Of a stretch of 64,000 nt of DNA, positions 27,201-34,670 are shown piece after piece. This DNA is from Henriciella barbarensis. Lineage in GTDB: Bacteria > Pseudomonadota > Alphaproteobacteria > Caulobacterales > Hyphomonadaceae. Numbering within the stretch: position 1 is the stretch's first letter; every line of letters starts with the position of its first letter. Made by a program: the position numbers and the translations under genes. The notes beneath the pieces are model-generated. The model searched no databases. It was not told the DNA's origin and saw only the letters and a program-made list of their open reading frames with translations. Location of the stretch: positions 1 to 64,000 of the forward strand of contig NZ_QWGB01000005.1 of NCBI RefSeq assembly GCF_003576345.1. Direction: 5' to 3'.

Positions 27201-28728
27201 GCCGGACAAAAGCAGCGACGATCTGCAATTGGCCTTACGGGCACTGGCTGTTCCCGGCCGTGTTTCAGCATTGAAACGCATGCATGAAGTGCATGAAGCT
27301 GAACTCCTGCAGTATGAGCAGGAGCATGCTGACAACCCGAGTCGGCTGAGGCTACGGGGCGGCTATCCAGGGGACTATCGTCGCCGGGAGCCATTTATGC
27401 GCCATGGTTGGCCGGAGGCGAAGGCGCTGTTGCTGGGCTATATTGGCGATGAACGATTTGAGCTCGGCGCGGCGATAGCGCTTCGCAAATTCGCTCCTTT
27501 TGTCGCGGCCGATGTTCAGGGCAAGGGGCTCTTTCCAAACGATCGCAGTCATGAGCTGAAACGGGAGCGCCGGGCGGTCTGTCTGGAGCGGGGACCTTCA
27601 GCATCGTGTCATCACATTGCAGCCCGTATCCTCGATCGTGTTGCTGAGATTGATCTTGATGCTAAGGATGGCTGGGCGCGGGCGCGCAGTCTGGCTGCCT
27701 CTGCGGCCTGGATGGATTGTGGCCCGCGCCTGGCGGAGGTGATCGATCTCATTCGACGCGATCCCGAGCCGGTCAAGTCCCTGGCGATACTTGAGGCGCT
27801 GGCCGAGACCGGCCAGCCGCTCAAAGCGGACTGGATCCTGCCAGGTCTTGCAGCGGCAGAGGCTGAGTATTTTGCGCAGACCTGGCGTTCCGAGAACGAT
27901 TTTTACATCCTTCGCCCATGGCTCGACCTCCTGGCGCGATCAGACACGCCGCTTGAGCTCATCGCCAGAAAAGCCAAGCACCCCCGCGAGGTTCACCAAT
28001 GGCAGGCAGGCGATTTCATCTCGCTGCTCATGCTGGAAGACGCTGATGCGATGGTTGACGCCATCGAAGCCCTGCATGCTGAATGCCGTCTCGGCCATGG
28101 TGACTATGATCGCATCCGCGCGCTCTTTCGCGTCGGGTCGGACCGAGCGCTCAGTCTGCTTTTGGATGATGTTCTTGAAGGGCGATATCAAGACTTGCTT
28201 CATTTCGGGTTTCATGGGCCCAATGCCATTGCCGATATGCTCGAACGCGAGCCGGACAAGCTAAAGGCGGCCGTCGCAAAAGCTGCGTCAAATGATAATG
28301 CGCGGGGAAATGCAGCGTATCGTTTGGGCAGTCTTTGCCGGGGGGCACAAACCGCCAAACTGTTCGAGATAGCGTTGGAAGAGAGCCGCAGTGGGTCCGA
28401 AGCTATGATATGGCGTGTTTTAGCGGAGCATATGTTGGAAGGACAGTGCACAAGATACGAGCCGCTCGGCCCTGGCAGCTATAAGCTTCACCAAAAGTCT
28501 GTCGGCGAGTTGCGGCAAAGCCTCTTTTCCTGGGTTTTGGCGGAACCCGAGGAGCCTTTCTGGCGGAAGCTGCTTGCCGGCGTCGATGATCTGGTTTCGC
28601 AACATGGCGGACATCCCGATGATCCGCGTCACCCCGATGTCGTCACGGGGGTACCTTATCCGGATTTTGAGCCCGATATCTGGGCCAAGGTGCGTATTTT
28701 GGAGAACCCTCCGAGCCATTTTGACTAG
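24223..28728 (+). CDS. NACHT-like STAND NTPase with long alpha-solenoid C-terminus (NLR-like)
   Basis: A 1501-aa protein. A helical N-terminal region (about 1-195) begins with a small glycine-rich hydrophobic stretch (LLISGGGGWAIGKAAD). Next comes a NACHT-type NTPase: Walker A DQGGAGKT (228-235), Walker B LTFLLDGWNEL (297-307) and the sensor-like LLFATRP (331-337), then a winged-helix/arm region ending near FVFDHQLLQDWFASFHVRD (about 540-560). The remaining ~900 residues are HEAT/ARM-like helical repeats, the usual sensor part. ATG 24223 is chosen because GGTAAGGA precedes it; the frame is open back to 24175. The first Walker A Gly is replaced by Asp. This architecture matches bacterial NLR-like anti-phage proteins, and the first gene probably supplies a partner or effector. 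Anti-phage function is inferred. Confidence 0.82.
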   Translation: MKGAGLALAELLISGGGGWAIGKAADALSAPLEGLAEDINVRFAISAALERSAARLDEVFGEREQADLTDMLRGQHALVFTLILERLKRAPASDLMRGGLSAELAQVLRAGNGQARDALRKLADLIDSELWAKPPLAAYRQKLSEYVNEQRLGHLLERLAPDMSAAAIAARVRFAARSDITRRLSRVHTTRLVLPRRVSELNDEDSAPGPLTALAERLTPGWRGALIDQGGAGKTIALLTIGEAVFSRFDEAAAVYVPMAEAATHGSVISALLQRDALIAENISQADLAAQARAGRLTFLLDGWNELSVDERRQARSAIEAFHGEYPDAPLLFATRPYWSTLPTTISASFALDRITFDDQARFIESVGGVAGLQAHTRTRDHRPLRELLGIPFFLNLFARLEWQASDGDLPENSVQLVSRFVEGEFGRPAYLDPPPGGSAEFVRGLLMELAVRMAGSGTVELHIKAASAVIAARLKAAGHVHNAAECERALQRLSQQSLIQVAGEGRARRFVFDHQLLQDWFASFHVRDAIVACANDTALPSPAAAEFGNARSWEGAVEIAVEALGQSGPIDPGLRRFLMELWGMDPEFAAKMMSRLSDAAWDGIRDDVQRFVRAWRRKDPGVEVLSFMVGTGRSEFAETIFEDLASEKERRRERQLTRRGGFHPDVLGPDWSAKAEGLSRSQRRILVHDLAYSGGDRGLDMAIELSAGDTETDHLGFVLDEIHYLGRKDKSTALFAAMTEASADKWALDERYREIAAEHDPERYRATLKRIIKKGPNTTGGVHARMILCELDGELFPADLIEAGLALHDQSKDNRHWHLHRFSEDAPSALSDVLLEHMKTGKVLYRLHEYVTKVNPAQADDILSFLLDDRRERHDGLGMATHLKPGQLRCVLTEALQICRTLEGADRYAMRDERSRLARLMDVLKNSDNTRLIQILINSPAKNRSEVVLLMKLVTGWKGADHHDERGLSPTGLASLGLHSAIDRWCRLLLAVPDKSSDDLQLALRALAVPGRVSALKRMHEVHEAELLQYEQEHADNPSRLRLRGGYPGDYRRREPFMRHGWPEAKALLLGYIGDERFELGAAIALRKFAPFVAADVQGKGLFPNDRSHELKRERRAVCLERGPSASCHHIAARILDRVAEIDLDAKDGWARARSLAASAAWMDCGPRLAEVIDLIRRDPEPVKSLAILEALAETGQPLKADWILPGLAAAEAEYFAQTWRSENDFYILRPWLDLLARSDTPLELIARKAKHPREVHQWQAGDFISLLMLEDADAMVDAIEALHAECRLGHGDYDRIRALFRVGSDRALSLLLDDVLEGRYQDLLHFGFHGPNAIADMLEREPDKLKAAVAKAASNDNARGNAAYRLGSLCRGAQTAKLFEIALEESRSGSEAMIWRVLAEHMLEGQCTRYEPLGPGSYKLHQKSVGELRQSLFSWVLAEPEEPFWRKLLAGVDDLVSQHGGHPDDPRHPDVVTGVPYPDFEPDIWAKVRILENPPSHFD

Positions 28729-28991
28729 GAGGGTTACGGCAACAATCACATGCATAATATGATGGGTGCTTTGTCGGTGTGCGCAAATAGCTGGTGAATG
28801 GTGGGATACCGAGTGCGAGTGTTGTTCCAAGTAAATTTACCCGCATTTCTTGCGCAGGCTGACTCGGCAATCGTTATAAACTGACTGGCTGAATTGAAGC
28901 GTGGCCGCCATTCAATCTACAACATAAGTCTGGAAGGGTTTGGCCCGAAGCGTACAAACTGCTCCTTTACGAGAATGCTCGATAGCGGGAT
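28729..28991. other. Gap after the defence pair
   Basis: The first 260 bases behind the NTPase stop show no convincing frame, tRNA or repeat. From about 28990 the second cassette copy begins. Confidence 0.4.
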
Positions 28992-29192
28992 TCAGCTGAT
29001 TTCGGATAGGCGGACTTCAGCGTGTTCAACTTTTCTGGTGGCAGATTCAATCCGCGCTCGCAATGCCGCCCACCCAACCTTAATTTCCTGCCCTTTAGCG
29101 CTCGGTGCCCGAGCTGGCAGACCATCAATCAGCGCCTGTTCCAGCTCTACCATCGCCTAAACAAATTTGCGAACAGGATCTAGCTCGTCCAT
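28992..29192 (-). pseudogene. Second copy of the 67-aa cassette gene, with premature stop
   Basis: The frame reads MDELDPVRKFV-stop and then continues in frame with AMVELEQALIDGLPARAP and IESATRKVEHAEVRLSEIS. It aligns along its whole length with the intact gene at 21778-21981 (RALDDGLPAQAP, RIEKAVLRLEAAERLLSDEH). A TAG at codon 12 interrupts it; an internal ATG could still give a shorter product. Here the divergent recombinase operon is intact while this gene is broken, the reverse of the other copy. Confidence 0.7.
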
Positions 29193-29370
29193 TTCGGACA
29201 CATTCCGCGACCTCACGTCACCAGTCTACGCAGCTTTTTCGACAGCCGCTGGACTTTGCCCGCATTCGGAGCATTGCTGTCTTCGACAATTTAAAGCGCG
29301 GCCCGGTATCGGCCCGGGCTTGTCTCAGTGGGAGCGGATGATCGCCCCTACAATCGAAAGGAGACAAGCC

Positions 29371-29607
29371 ATGACTGACCAACACACAATCGACGCTCCT
29401 AAAGACGGCACCAAGGAAGCCCGCCTAGTCGACGGCCTGACCGGCAAGGGCCAGACGCTGAAGCAACTTTCGGCCCTACTGACTTGGCAGCCACACACGG
29501 TCCGCGCCGCCATGACCCGGCTGCGCAAGCGCGGTTATGTTATCGACAGGGTCGCAAAGACCGAGAAGTCCGCTGCCCGCTTCAAGCTGCGTGGAGACAA
29601 GACGTGA
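29371..29607 (+). CDS. DUF3489 helix-turn-helix protein
   Basis: A 78-aa protein of the DUF3489 family, small winged-helix-like proteins found ahead of DUF2924 and serine recombinases in alphaproteobacterial islands. The HTH region is LLTWQPHTVRAAMTRLRKRG followed by YVIDRVAK. AAAGGAGAC lies directly upstream of the ATG. Its stop overlaps the GTG of the DUF2924 gene (GTGA). It probably regulates or assists the recombinase; this is inference from constant linkage. Confidence 0.85.
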   Translation: MTDQHTIDAPKDGTKEARLVDGLTGKGQTLKQLSALLTWQPHTVRAAMTRLRKRGYVIDRVAKTEKSAARFKLRGDKT

Positions 29608-29993
29608 GGCACGGCGACTTCAACCGGCTTTCACGGGAGGAGCTGATCGAGTGCTGGACCGAAATCATCGGTTCACCGCCGCCTCATAAGCTCCGCTCGC
29701 CCATGATGGCGAAGATCCTGACCTGCGAACACCAATGGCAGACCTCAGGTCGCCCACGGGCGACGCTGGTTCGCAAGCTGCAACGGCTAACTGGGGCCCC
29801 GCCCAATAGCACCTTGCCGGCCACCAGCGGCCAACGCCTGGTTCGAGAATGGAGCGGCGTCGAGCACACCGTCGATATCACCGAAGCCGGCTATCTCTGG
29901 AATGGCAAGACCTGGCGATCGCTTAGCGCCATCGCCAAGGAGATCACCGGGACCAAGTGGTCGGGACCTCGCTTCTTCGGTGTGCAGACATGA
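29604..29993 (+). CDS. DUF2924 protein
   Basis: A 129-aa protein of the DUF2924 family. The conserved end VEHTVDITEAGYLWNGKTWR plus SLSAIAKEITGTKWSGPRFFG is visible. The GTG start at 29604 overlaps the DUF3489 stop, and its TGA overlaps the recombinase ATG, giving a strictly coupled three-gene operon. The family is nearly always next to recombinases; its role in DNA exchange is unproven. Confidence 0.87.
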   Translation: MRHGDFNRLSREELIECWTEIIGSPPPHKLRSPMMAKILTCEHQWQTSGRPRATLVRKLQRLTGAPPNSTLPATSGQRLVREWSGVEHTVDITEAGYLWNGKTWRSLSAIAKEITGTKWSGPRFFGVQT

Positions 29994-31495
29994 AGAAGGT
30001 CCGCTGCGCCATCTACACTCGGAAGTCCTCCGATGAAGGCCTTGACCAGGCTTTCAACTCGCTCGATGCGCAGCGAGAGGCCTGCGAGGCCTATATTCGG
30101 TCGCAGCGCCATGAAGGCTGGAAACTCCTGCCGCAGCGCTATGACGATGGCGGCATATCCGGTGGGACCATGGATCGCCCTGCCCTCCAGGCATTGCTCG
30201 CTGAACTCAAGGCCGGCCGCATCGACATGGTCGTCGTATACAAGATCGACCGCCTCACTCGCTCACTCGCCGACTTTGCTCGGCTGGTTGAGCGGTTCGA
30301 CGCGACCGCCGCGTCTTTCGTTTCGGTAACTCAGCAGTTCAACACCGCCTCCAGCATGGGCCGACTGACACTGAACGTCCTGCTCTCCTTTGCCCAGTTC
30401 GAGCGGGAGGTCACGGCCGAGCGGATCCGCGATAAAATCGCCGCCTCTAAGAAAAAGGGAATGTGGATGGGCGGCGTTCTGCCGCTAGGCTACGATAAAA
30501 CCGATGGTGGTATCGTGATCAACAAGGGTGAAGCTGAGACGGTCCAAACCCTATTCAAAACATACATCAACGTCGGCTCGGTCCGGAAACTGAAGGACTA
30601 CGCTGATACCGAAGACCTAAGGACCAAGCAGCACGTGTCTGCCTCGGGCCGGGTCACTGGCGGCAAACCATTCACAAGGGGCCATCTTTATCAGCTGCTC
30701 TCCAACCCTCTCTATCGCGGAAAAATCAAGCATCGCGACCAGGTCTATGATGGACTGCATGACGCGATCATTTCGGAAGCGCTCTGGGTCCGGGTTCAGG
30801 AGAAGCTCGCAAACAACCGTGTCGCCCGAAAAACACGAAAGAGTGCCGCCAATCCATCCCCGCTCGCTGGCAGAGTGTTCGATGAGAATGGACGATCCTT
30901 CTACGCCCATCATGCTCGGAAAGGGCAGCGACGATACCGCTATTACGTTTCTTCGGACGAGACGGTCCGCCTGCCCGCCCATGAGCTAGAACAGGCGGCG
31001 TTCAATGCGCTGATTCATCGTCCTAACATTCGACAACAATCGGCTGATGGCGTCACATCGCAGCGCGAAACGCTGGAACAGATCGACCGGCTGGTGGTTG
31101 GCTCGAATGAGCTGGAAATCCACCTCGCCGGACGGGAGAACGCGCATCCGGTCCGTGTTCCGTTCACACAACGCCGTCGCGGTGTGGAACGGAAACTTGT
31201 TTTGGAAAATGCGAGCGTATCTCGAAAAGTGGATCGGGCCCTGATCCGTCGGGTCGTTAAGGCCATGGATTGGCTCGATGCCATCAAAGCTGGACGCGCA
31301 ATCAGCGAGATCGCGGCCGAGCAAAATGTCTCGCCATCCTACATCACGCACAATCTTGATCTGGCATTTCTGTCCCCGCGAATTCTTGAAGCGATTAGTG
31401 GGGGTCGGCAGGCGCCGCATATCTCAGCTTATCAGCTTTCGAAGATTTCGATCCCGGTAAATTGGGACGAACAGGACTCGATTTTCCTCTCCTAG
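29990..31495 (+). CDS. Large serine recombinase (recombinase/Zn-ribbon type)
   Basis: A 501-aa site-specific recombinase. The resolvase catalytic domain starts RCAIYTRKSSDEGLDQAFNS with the nucleophile serine in YTRKSS, and continues SLDAQREACEAYI, DDGGISGGTMDRPAL and VYKIDRLTRSLADFARL. The central Recombinase domain follows (PFTRGHLYQLLSNPLYRGKI), then a zinc-ribbon-like region whose cysteines appear to be replaced, and a C-terminal coiled region. It probably moves this island. The ATG at 29990 overlaps the DUF2924 stop. The gene points towards tRNA-Ser, 0.8 kb away. Confidence 0.93.
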   Translation: MKKVRCAIYTRKSSDEGLDQAFNSLDAQREACEAYIRSQRHEGWKLLPQRYDDGGISGGTMDRPALQALLAELKAGRIDMVVVYKIDRLTRSLADFARLVERFDATAASFVSVTQQFNTASSMGRLTLNVLLSFAQFEREVTAERIRDKIAASKKKGMWMGGVLPLGYDKTDGGIVINKGEAETVQTLFKTYINVGSVRKLKDYADTEDLRTKQHVSASGRVTGGKPFTRGHLYQLLSNPLYRGKIKHRDQVYDGLHDAIISEALWVRVQEKLANNRVARKTRKSAANPSPLAGRVFDENGRSFYAHHARKGQRRYRYYVSSDETVRLPAHELEQAAFNALIHRPNIRQQSADGVTSQRETLEQIDRLVVGSNELEIHLAGRENAHPVRVPFTQRRRGVERKLVLENASVSRKVDRALIRRVVKAMDWLDAIKAGRAISEIAAEQNVSPSYITHNLDLAFLSPRILEAISGGRQAPHISAYQLSKISIPVNWDEQDSIFLS

Positions 31496-31572
31496 ATTCC
31501 CGCGTAATCACCCGGTGCATCCTCTGCAAAATCTTCAATGGTATGCGCTGAGGACTTGAGATTTTCCTCTCG

Positions 31573-31637
31573 GTCATACCCTTAGTCATATGACTTAGGT
31601 CATGACTAAAGGTATGACTAAAGCTATGACTTAGCCC
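31573..31637. repeat. 12-bp tandem array with a 17-bp hairpin behind the recombinase gene
   Basis: Four 12-bp units start with ATGACT: ATGACTTAGGTC (31590), ATGACTAAAGGT (31602), ATGACTAAAGCT (31614) and ATGACTTAGCCC (31626). In addition GTCATACCCTTAGTCAT (31573-31589) is the inverted partner, with one mismatch, of ATGACTAAAGGTATGAC (31602-31618). AGTCATATGACT (31584-31595) is a perfect palindrome at the join. Confidence 0.75.
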
Positions 31638-31939
31638 CCCCCCGCGACGATAGAGCAGGTCCAGCAGCTCCGGCCGCGGCTCGCGTCTGAACTGAGCGCA
31701 CCAGTTCCCAAATCACTTCAGCGGTAGGTCGTTCACTTCGCAATATTCCCGCTGATTCAAGTCACTGCGCTCCACGCCTCGTGATGAGCCCACAAGAACG
31801 CTTGCAGCTCCGCACGTTTCTCAACTGACAATCTCGTCATCGGCAGCTCCCCTCGGCTTTTGAACACCAACCGAAAGAGATCGAACGCCCCGCACAAGCA
31901 TGTCACTATTGTACGCTTTCCTGGTCCGTTCGCCGATTT

Positions 31940-32110
31940 TTCCCTGTTAATGAAAATAAATTTCCCTGTTATGGATCAAAGAATTCCCTGTTATTGCACG
32001 CAGGGAATTTAGCTTTAGAGCACTGTAAACACGCGATTTTGCAGCCTTAGGAGTCGACGTTTCCCTGCAAAAATAAGCGATTTCGCTGTAAATCGGGCGA
32101 TAACAGGGAA
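31940..32110. repeat. TTCCCTGTTA boxes, three at exact 22-bp spacing plus inverted copies
   Basis: Direct copies of TTCCCTGTTA start at 31940, 31962 and 31984. The third is followed by an inverted CAGGGAA (32001-32007). TTCCCTG recurs at 32061, and a full inverted TAACAGGGAA is at 32101-32110. The 22-bp spacing is two DNA turns, so a protein would meet all sites on one face. Confidence 0.75.
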
Positions 32111-32287
32111 AATGCCGCTAAACTTGACTGAAAAATTGGCCGACAGAGACTTTTGGCTGAAAGCGCACGATTGCAGGAGAATGGAGACGGAAACTGCAGA
32201 TTTTAGTCGCTGATACGGGCGATAAGCCCCGGAATTGTCGGGATTATTCGCAGACGTCTCGATTCTCGGGATTTTCGGAAGACTGGC

Positions 32288-32377
32288 TGGCGGAGAGGAA
32301 GGGATTCGAACCCTCGATACGCGTAAACGTATACGCCCTTAGCAGGGGCGCGCCTTCAGCCACTCGGCCACCTCTCC
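32288..32377 (-). tRNA. tRNA-Ser (anticodon GCT)
   Basis: A 90-nt class II tRNA. The acceptor stem GGAGAGG pairs with CCTCTCC, followed by discriminator G and an encoded CCA. The anticodon stem CGCCC/GGGCG encloses CTGCTAA with anticodon GCT (complement at 32341-32343). There is a long variable arm, and the T-arm contains GGTTCGAATCC. It decodes AGC/AGU. It sits at the right border of the recombinase island. Confidence 0.95.
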
Positions 32378-32450
32378 CAAGCCAGATTGCCTGACTAACC
32401 GGATGGCCTCATGCGGGCAAGAGGCCAAACAGCACCGTCTGCATATCGCA

Positions 32451-34442
32451 TCAGGGCGTGACGACCGGGAACCAGAACTCCGGCTGGTCGAGAGCGCCCA
32501 GGAATGCGGCAGCAGCTGCCCCCTCCCCTTCGATTGAAAGTGCGCCAGAGGCGACAAGTTGAGGCACGCCAGCTTCGCGCAGGATCAGCCTGTTAAAGTC
32601 GGCCCGCGTCATGTTCAGCGTAGCGGTCGCGTCACCCGTCTCAGCAACACTGCGCGGTACAACGACATCGCGGCCGACTTCGACACGGATATTTTCGCCG
32701 GTATCGCTGAACGCAAAGACGACGGCAAACGGGTCACGCGAGAGCTTGTCAGGGTTGTAGCGGCTGGCCAGCGCATCAAACAAATCGAGCGTCGGTACAG
32801 CGGCAAGGAAGTCGGCATTGCCAAGATTGGGTGCCCCACTCTCTGGGACTCCGTTTCTCAATTCGGATGCGGCGGTCAGGAAATAGCTTCGCCAGGAGCC
32901 GCTTTCAGCCTGAAAACCCATCTGTTCATAGGTGGCCGCCAGCCAGTCCTTTGCCGTCTGGCTATCCGGTTCGGCAAAGACGGCCTTGTTGAACAGCTCT
33001 GCAGCCCACCGGTAGTCGCCTTGCTCATAGGCGCCGGCCCCACGCGCGAGAACGGCCTCAAGTCCGCCCATAGCTTCAACATAGCGCGGCGCGGTCTCTT
33101 CGTCAGGAAGGGCATGATAGTTGGCGGGCACACCGCTCCACCAGCCATAATAGTATTGATAGACCGCCTTGGAGTTATGGTTCAGCGTGCCGTAATAGCC
33201 GCGTGTCGAAAAATCTTCCTGGCTGAAGTCCGGCTCGGGGATTGTCTCCGCGGCCTCCGTCATTGTGGCGCCGGCATTGGCGCGGCGCAGGGTCTGGTCA
33301 TGTACATAGCGATAGGTGTCGCGCTGGTTGCGCAGGAAGCTCTCGACATTCTCCTGCCCCCAGCTTGGCCAATGGTGGGACGCGAAGACAACGTCTGAGC
33401 GGTCGCCATAATCGGCAAGCGCGCGGTCGATCACCCGGCTCCATTTCAGCGCATCGCGGACTTTTGCCCCGCGGGATGTCAGGACGTTATGGAAGGTCCC
33501 GGTCGCGACCTCTGCGGTGCAAAGCGCGTCGAACTGCGGCAGGTAGAACATGAATTCGGCCGGCGCTTCGGTGCCGCCCGCATCCATGAATTCGAACCTC
33601 ACACCATCAATCTCGCGAACGGTGCCCCAGCCTTCGATTTCTTCGGTCGGGAGGACGAGGCCGGTCGTGCCTTGCGGTAGGCCCGGACCAAGCCCTGTTC
33701 CCACATTCGCGGTTTCCGAGCGCGGGATCGTATTTCCGAACATGAGAACTGCGCGGCGCTGCATCAGATTGCCCGCGATAAGGTTCTCAGTCACCGCACT
33801 TTCGGTGAAGCCGATTGGCGCAAGCACTGGCACGCCGCGCGCCTCGATCTCTTCTTCGCTGATCACGCCGCGAGCCCCGCCAAAATGGTCCGCGTGTGCA
33901 TGCGTGTAGAGAACGCCGGTCACAGGCCGCTCACCCAGCGTCTCGTTGACCAGCTTGAGCGCCGCTGCAGCGGTTTCCCTGACTGTCAGAGGATCGACGA
34001 TGATCCAGCCTGTTTCACCGCGAATGACGGTCATGACGGAGAGGTCATAGCCCCGCACCTGCCAGATGCCGTCTTTCACCTCAAACAGGCCATGTTTGGC
34101 TGCCAGCGCCGACTGGCGCCAGAGCGACGGGTTCACCGTGGCTGGCGCATCGCCCTGCAGAAAGTCAAATTGCGGGATCGACCAGACCGTATTCCCGTCT
34201 TCATCGAGGATGGCGTCGGCTTCAATCGCGGCAAGAAACCCCCGCGAAGCGTCTTCAAGGTCGCCCTGGTCATTGAGCGGCAGTCGTTCGGCAATGGCAC
34301 GGTTGGCAGCGGCGGTTGCCTCACTCGCCTCACCAGCAGCCGGCGGTGCAGGAACGTCAACATTGCTGCCTTCGGTATGAGCAAACGACGACATTGAAAC
34401 GAATGCGAGGGCAAAGGCCGATACGGCCATTCTGTAAGTCAT
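32451..34442 (-). CDS. Periplasmic alkylsulfatase (SdsA/Yjcs type, metallo-beta-lactamase fold)
   Basis: A 663-aa secreted zinc sulfatase. A signal peptide (MTYRMAVSAFALAFVSMSSFAHT) favours the ATG at 34442 over the longer frame to 34508. The metallo-beta-lactamase motif THAHADHFGGARG is at about 180, with FASHHWPSWG and CTAEVATGTFHN further on. A helical dimerisation domain (VEAMGGLEAVLARGAGAYEQGDYRWAAEL) and an SCP2-like C-terminal domain follow. Such enzymes cleave primary alkyl sulfates such as SDS to alcohol and sulfate. It is a single gene next to tRNA-Ser. Confidence 0.9.
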   Translation of the reverse strand: MTYRMAVSAFALAFVSMSSFAHTEGSNVDVPAPPAAGEASEATAAANRAIAERLPLNDQGDLEDASRGFLAAIEADAILDEDGNTVWSIPQFDFLQGDAPATVNPSLWRQSALAAKHGLFEVKDGIWQVRGYDLSVMTVIRGETGWIIVDPLTVRETAAAALKLVNETLGERPVTGVLYTHAHADHFGGARGVISEEEIEARGVPVLAPIGFTESAVTENLIAGNLMQRRAVLMFGNTIPRSETANVGTGLGPGLPQGTTGLVLPTEEIEGWGTVREIDGVRFEFMDAGGTEAPAEFMFYLPQFDALCTAEVATGTFHNVLTSRGAKVRDALKWSRVIDRALADYGDRSDVVFASHHWPSWGQENVESFLRNQRDTYRYVHDQTLRRANAGATMTEAAETIPEPDFSQEDFSTRGYYGTLNHNSKAVYQYYYGWWSGVPANYHALPDEETAPRYVEAMGGLEAVLARGAGAYEQGDYRWAAELFNKAVFAEPDSQTAKDWLAATYEQMGFQAESGSWRSYFLTAASELRNGVPESGAPNLGNADFLAAVPTLDLFDALASRYNPDKLSRDPFAVVFAFSDTGENIRVEVGRDVVVPRSVAETGDATATLNMTRADFNRLILREAGVPQLVASGALSIEGEGAAAAAFLGALDQPEFWFPVVTP

Positions 34443-34594
34443 GCGATTTTTCCTCCCGGCATATTTTGCGAAGAGCCTATGCGCGCGGGGCAGATTTCGG
34501 AAGGGCAATTTGCTCTTTCAGGTTTGCTCCCGTGTCGGCGCTGGTGCGCCTCTCATGGAGCGGGCTAAGGGCTGCAGCGTCTCATGCATCCGCT

Positions 34595-34670
34595 CATCCC
34601 GGCGCAGGCCGGGATGTCGTGAGGCGGGCGCCGTACCCAAACTGGCTGAGACCCCGGCCTGCGCCGGGGT
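34595..34670. repeat. Pair of REP-like GC palindromes
   Basis: CATCCCGGC-GCAG-GCCGGGATG (34595-34616) and ACCCCGGC-CTGC-GCCGGGGT (34651-34670) are perfect hairpins of related sequence in opposite loop orientation. Paired short palindromes of this kind are typical of REP/BIME-like elements. Confidence 0.65.

Larger units (their letters stand above)
31496..32287. other. Non-coding island end between recombinase and tRNA-Ser
   Basis: About 790 bp without a credible gene but rich in repeats: a hairpin plus 12-bp tandem array (31573-31637), a C9 run after it, and a set of TTCCCTGTTA boxes (31940-32110). The AT content is higher in 31900-32200. This is where an attachment site or recombination-control site would be expected. 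Confidence 0.6.

Noticed and set aside
31573-32110. Possible CRISPR array from the regularly spaced repeats
   Set aside because: Repeats are 10-12 bp, the units are either contiguous or only 22 bp apart, and no cas gene is near. They fit protein-binding arrays instead.
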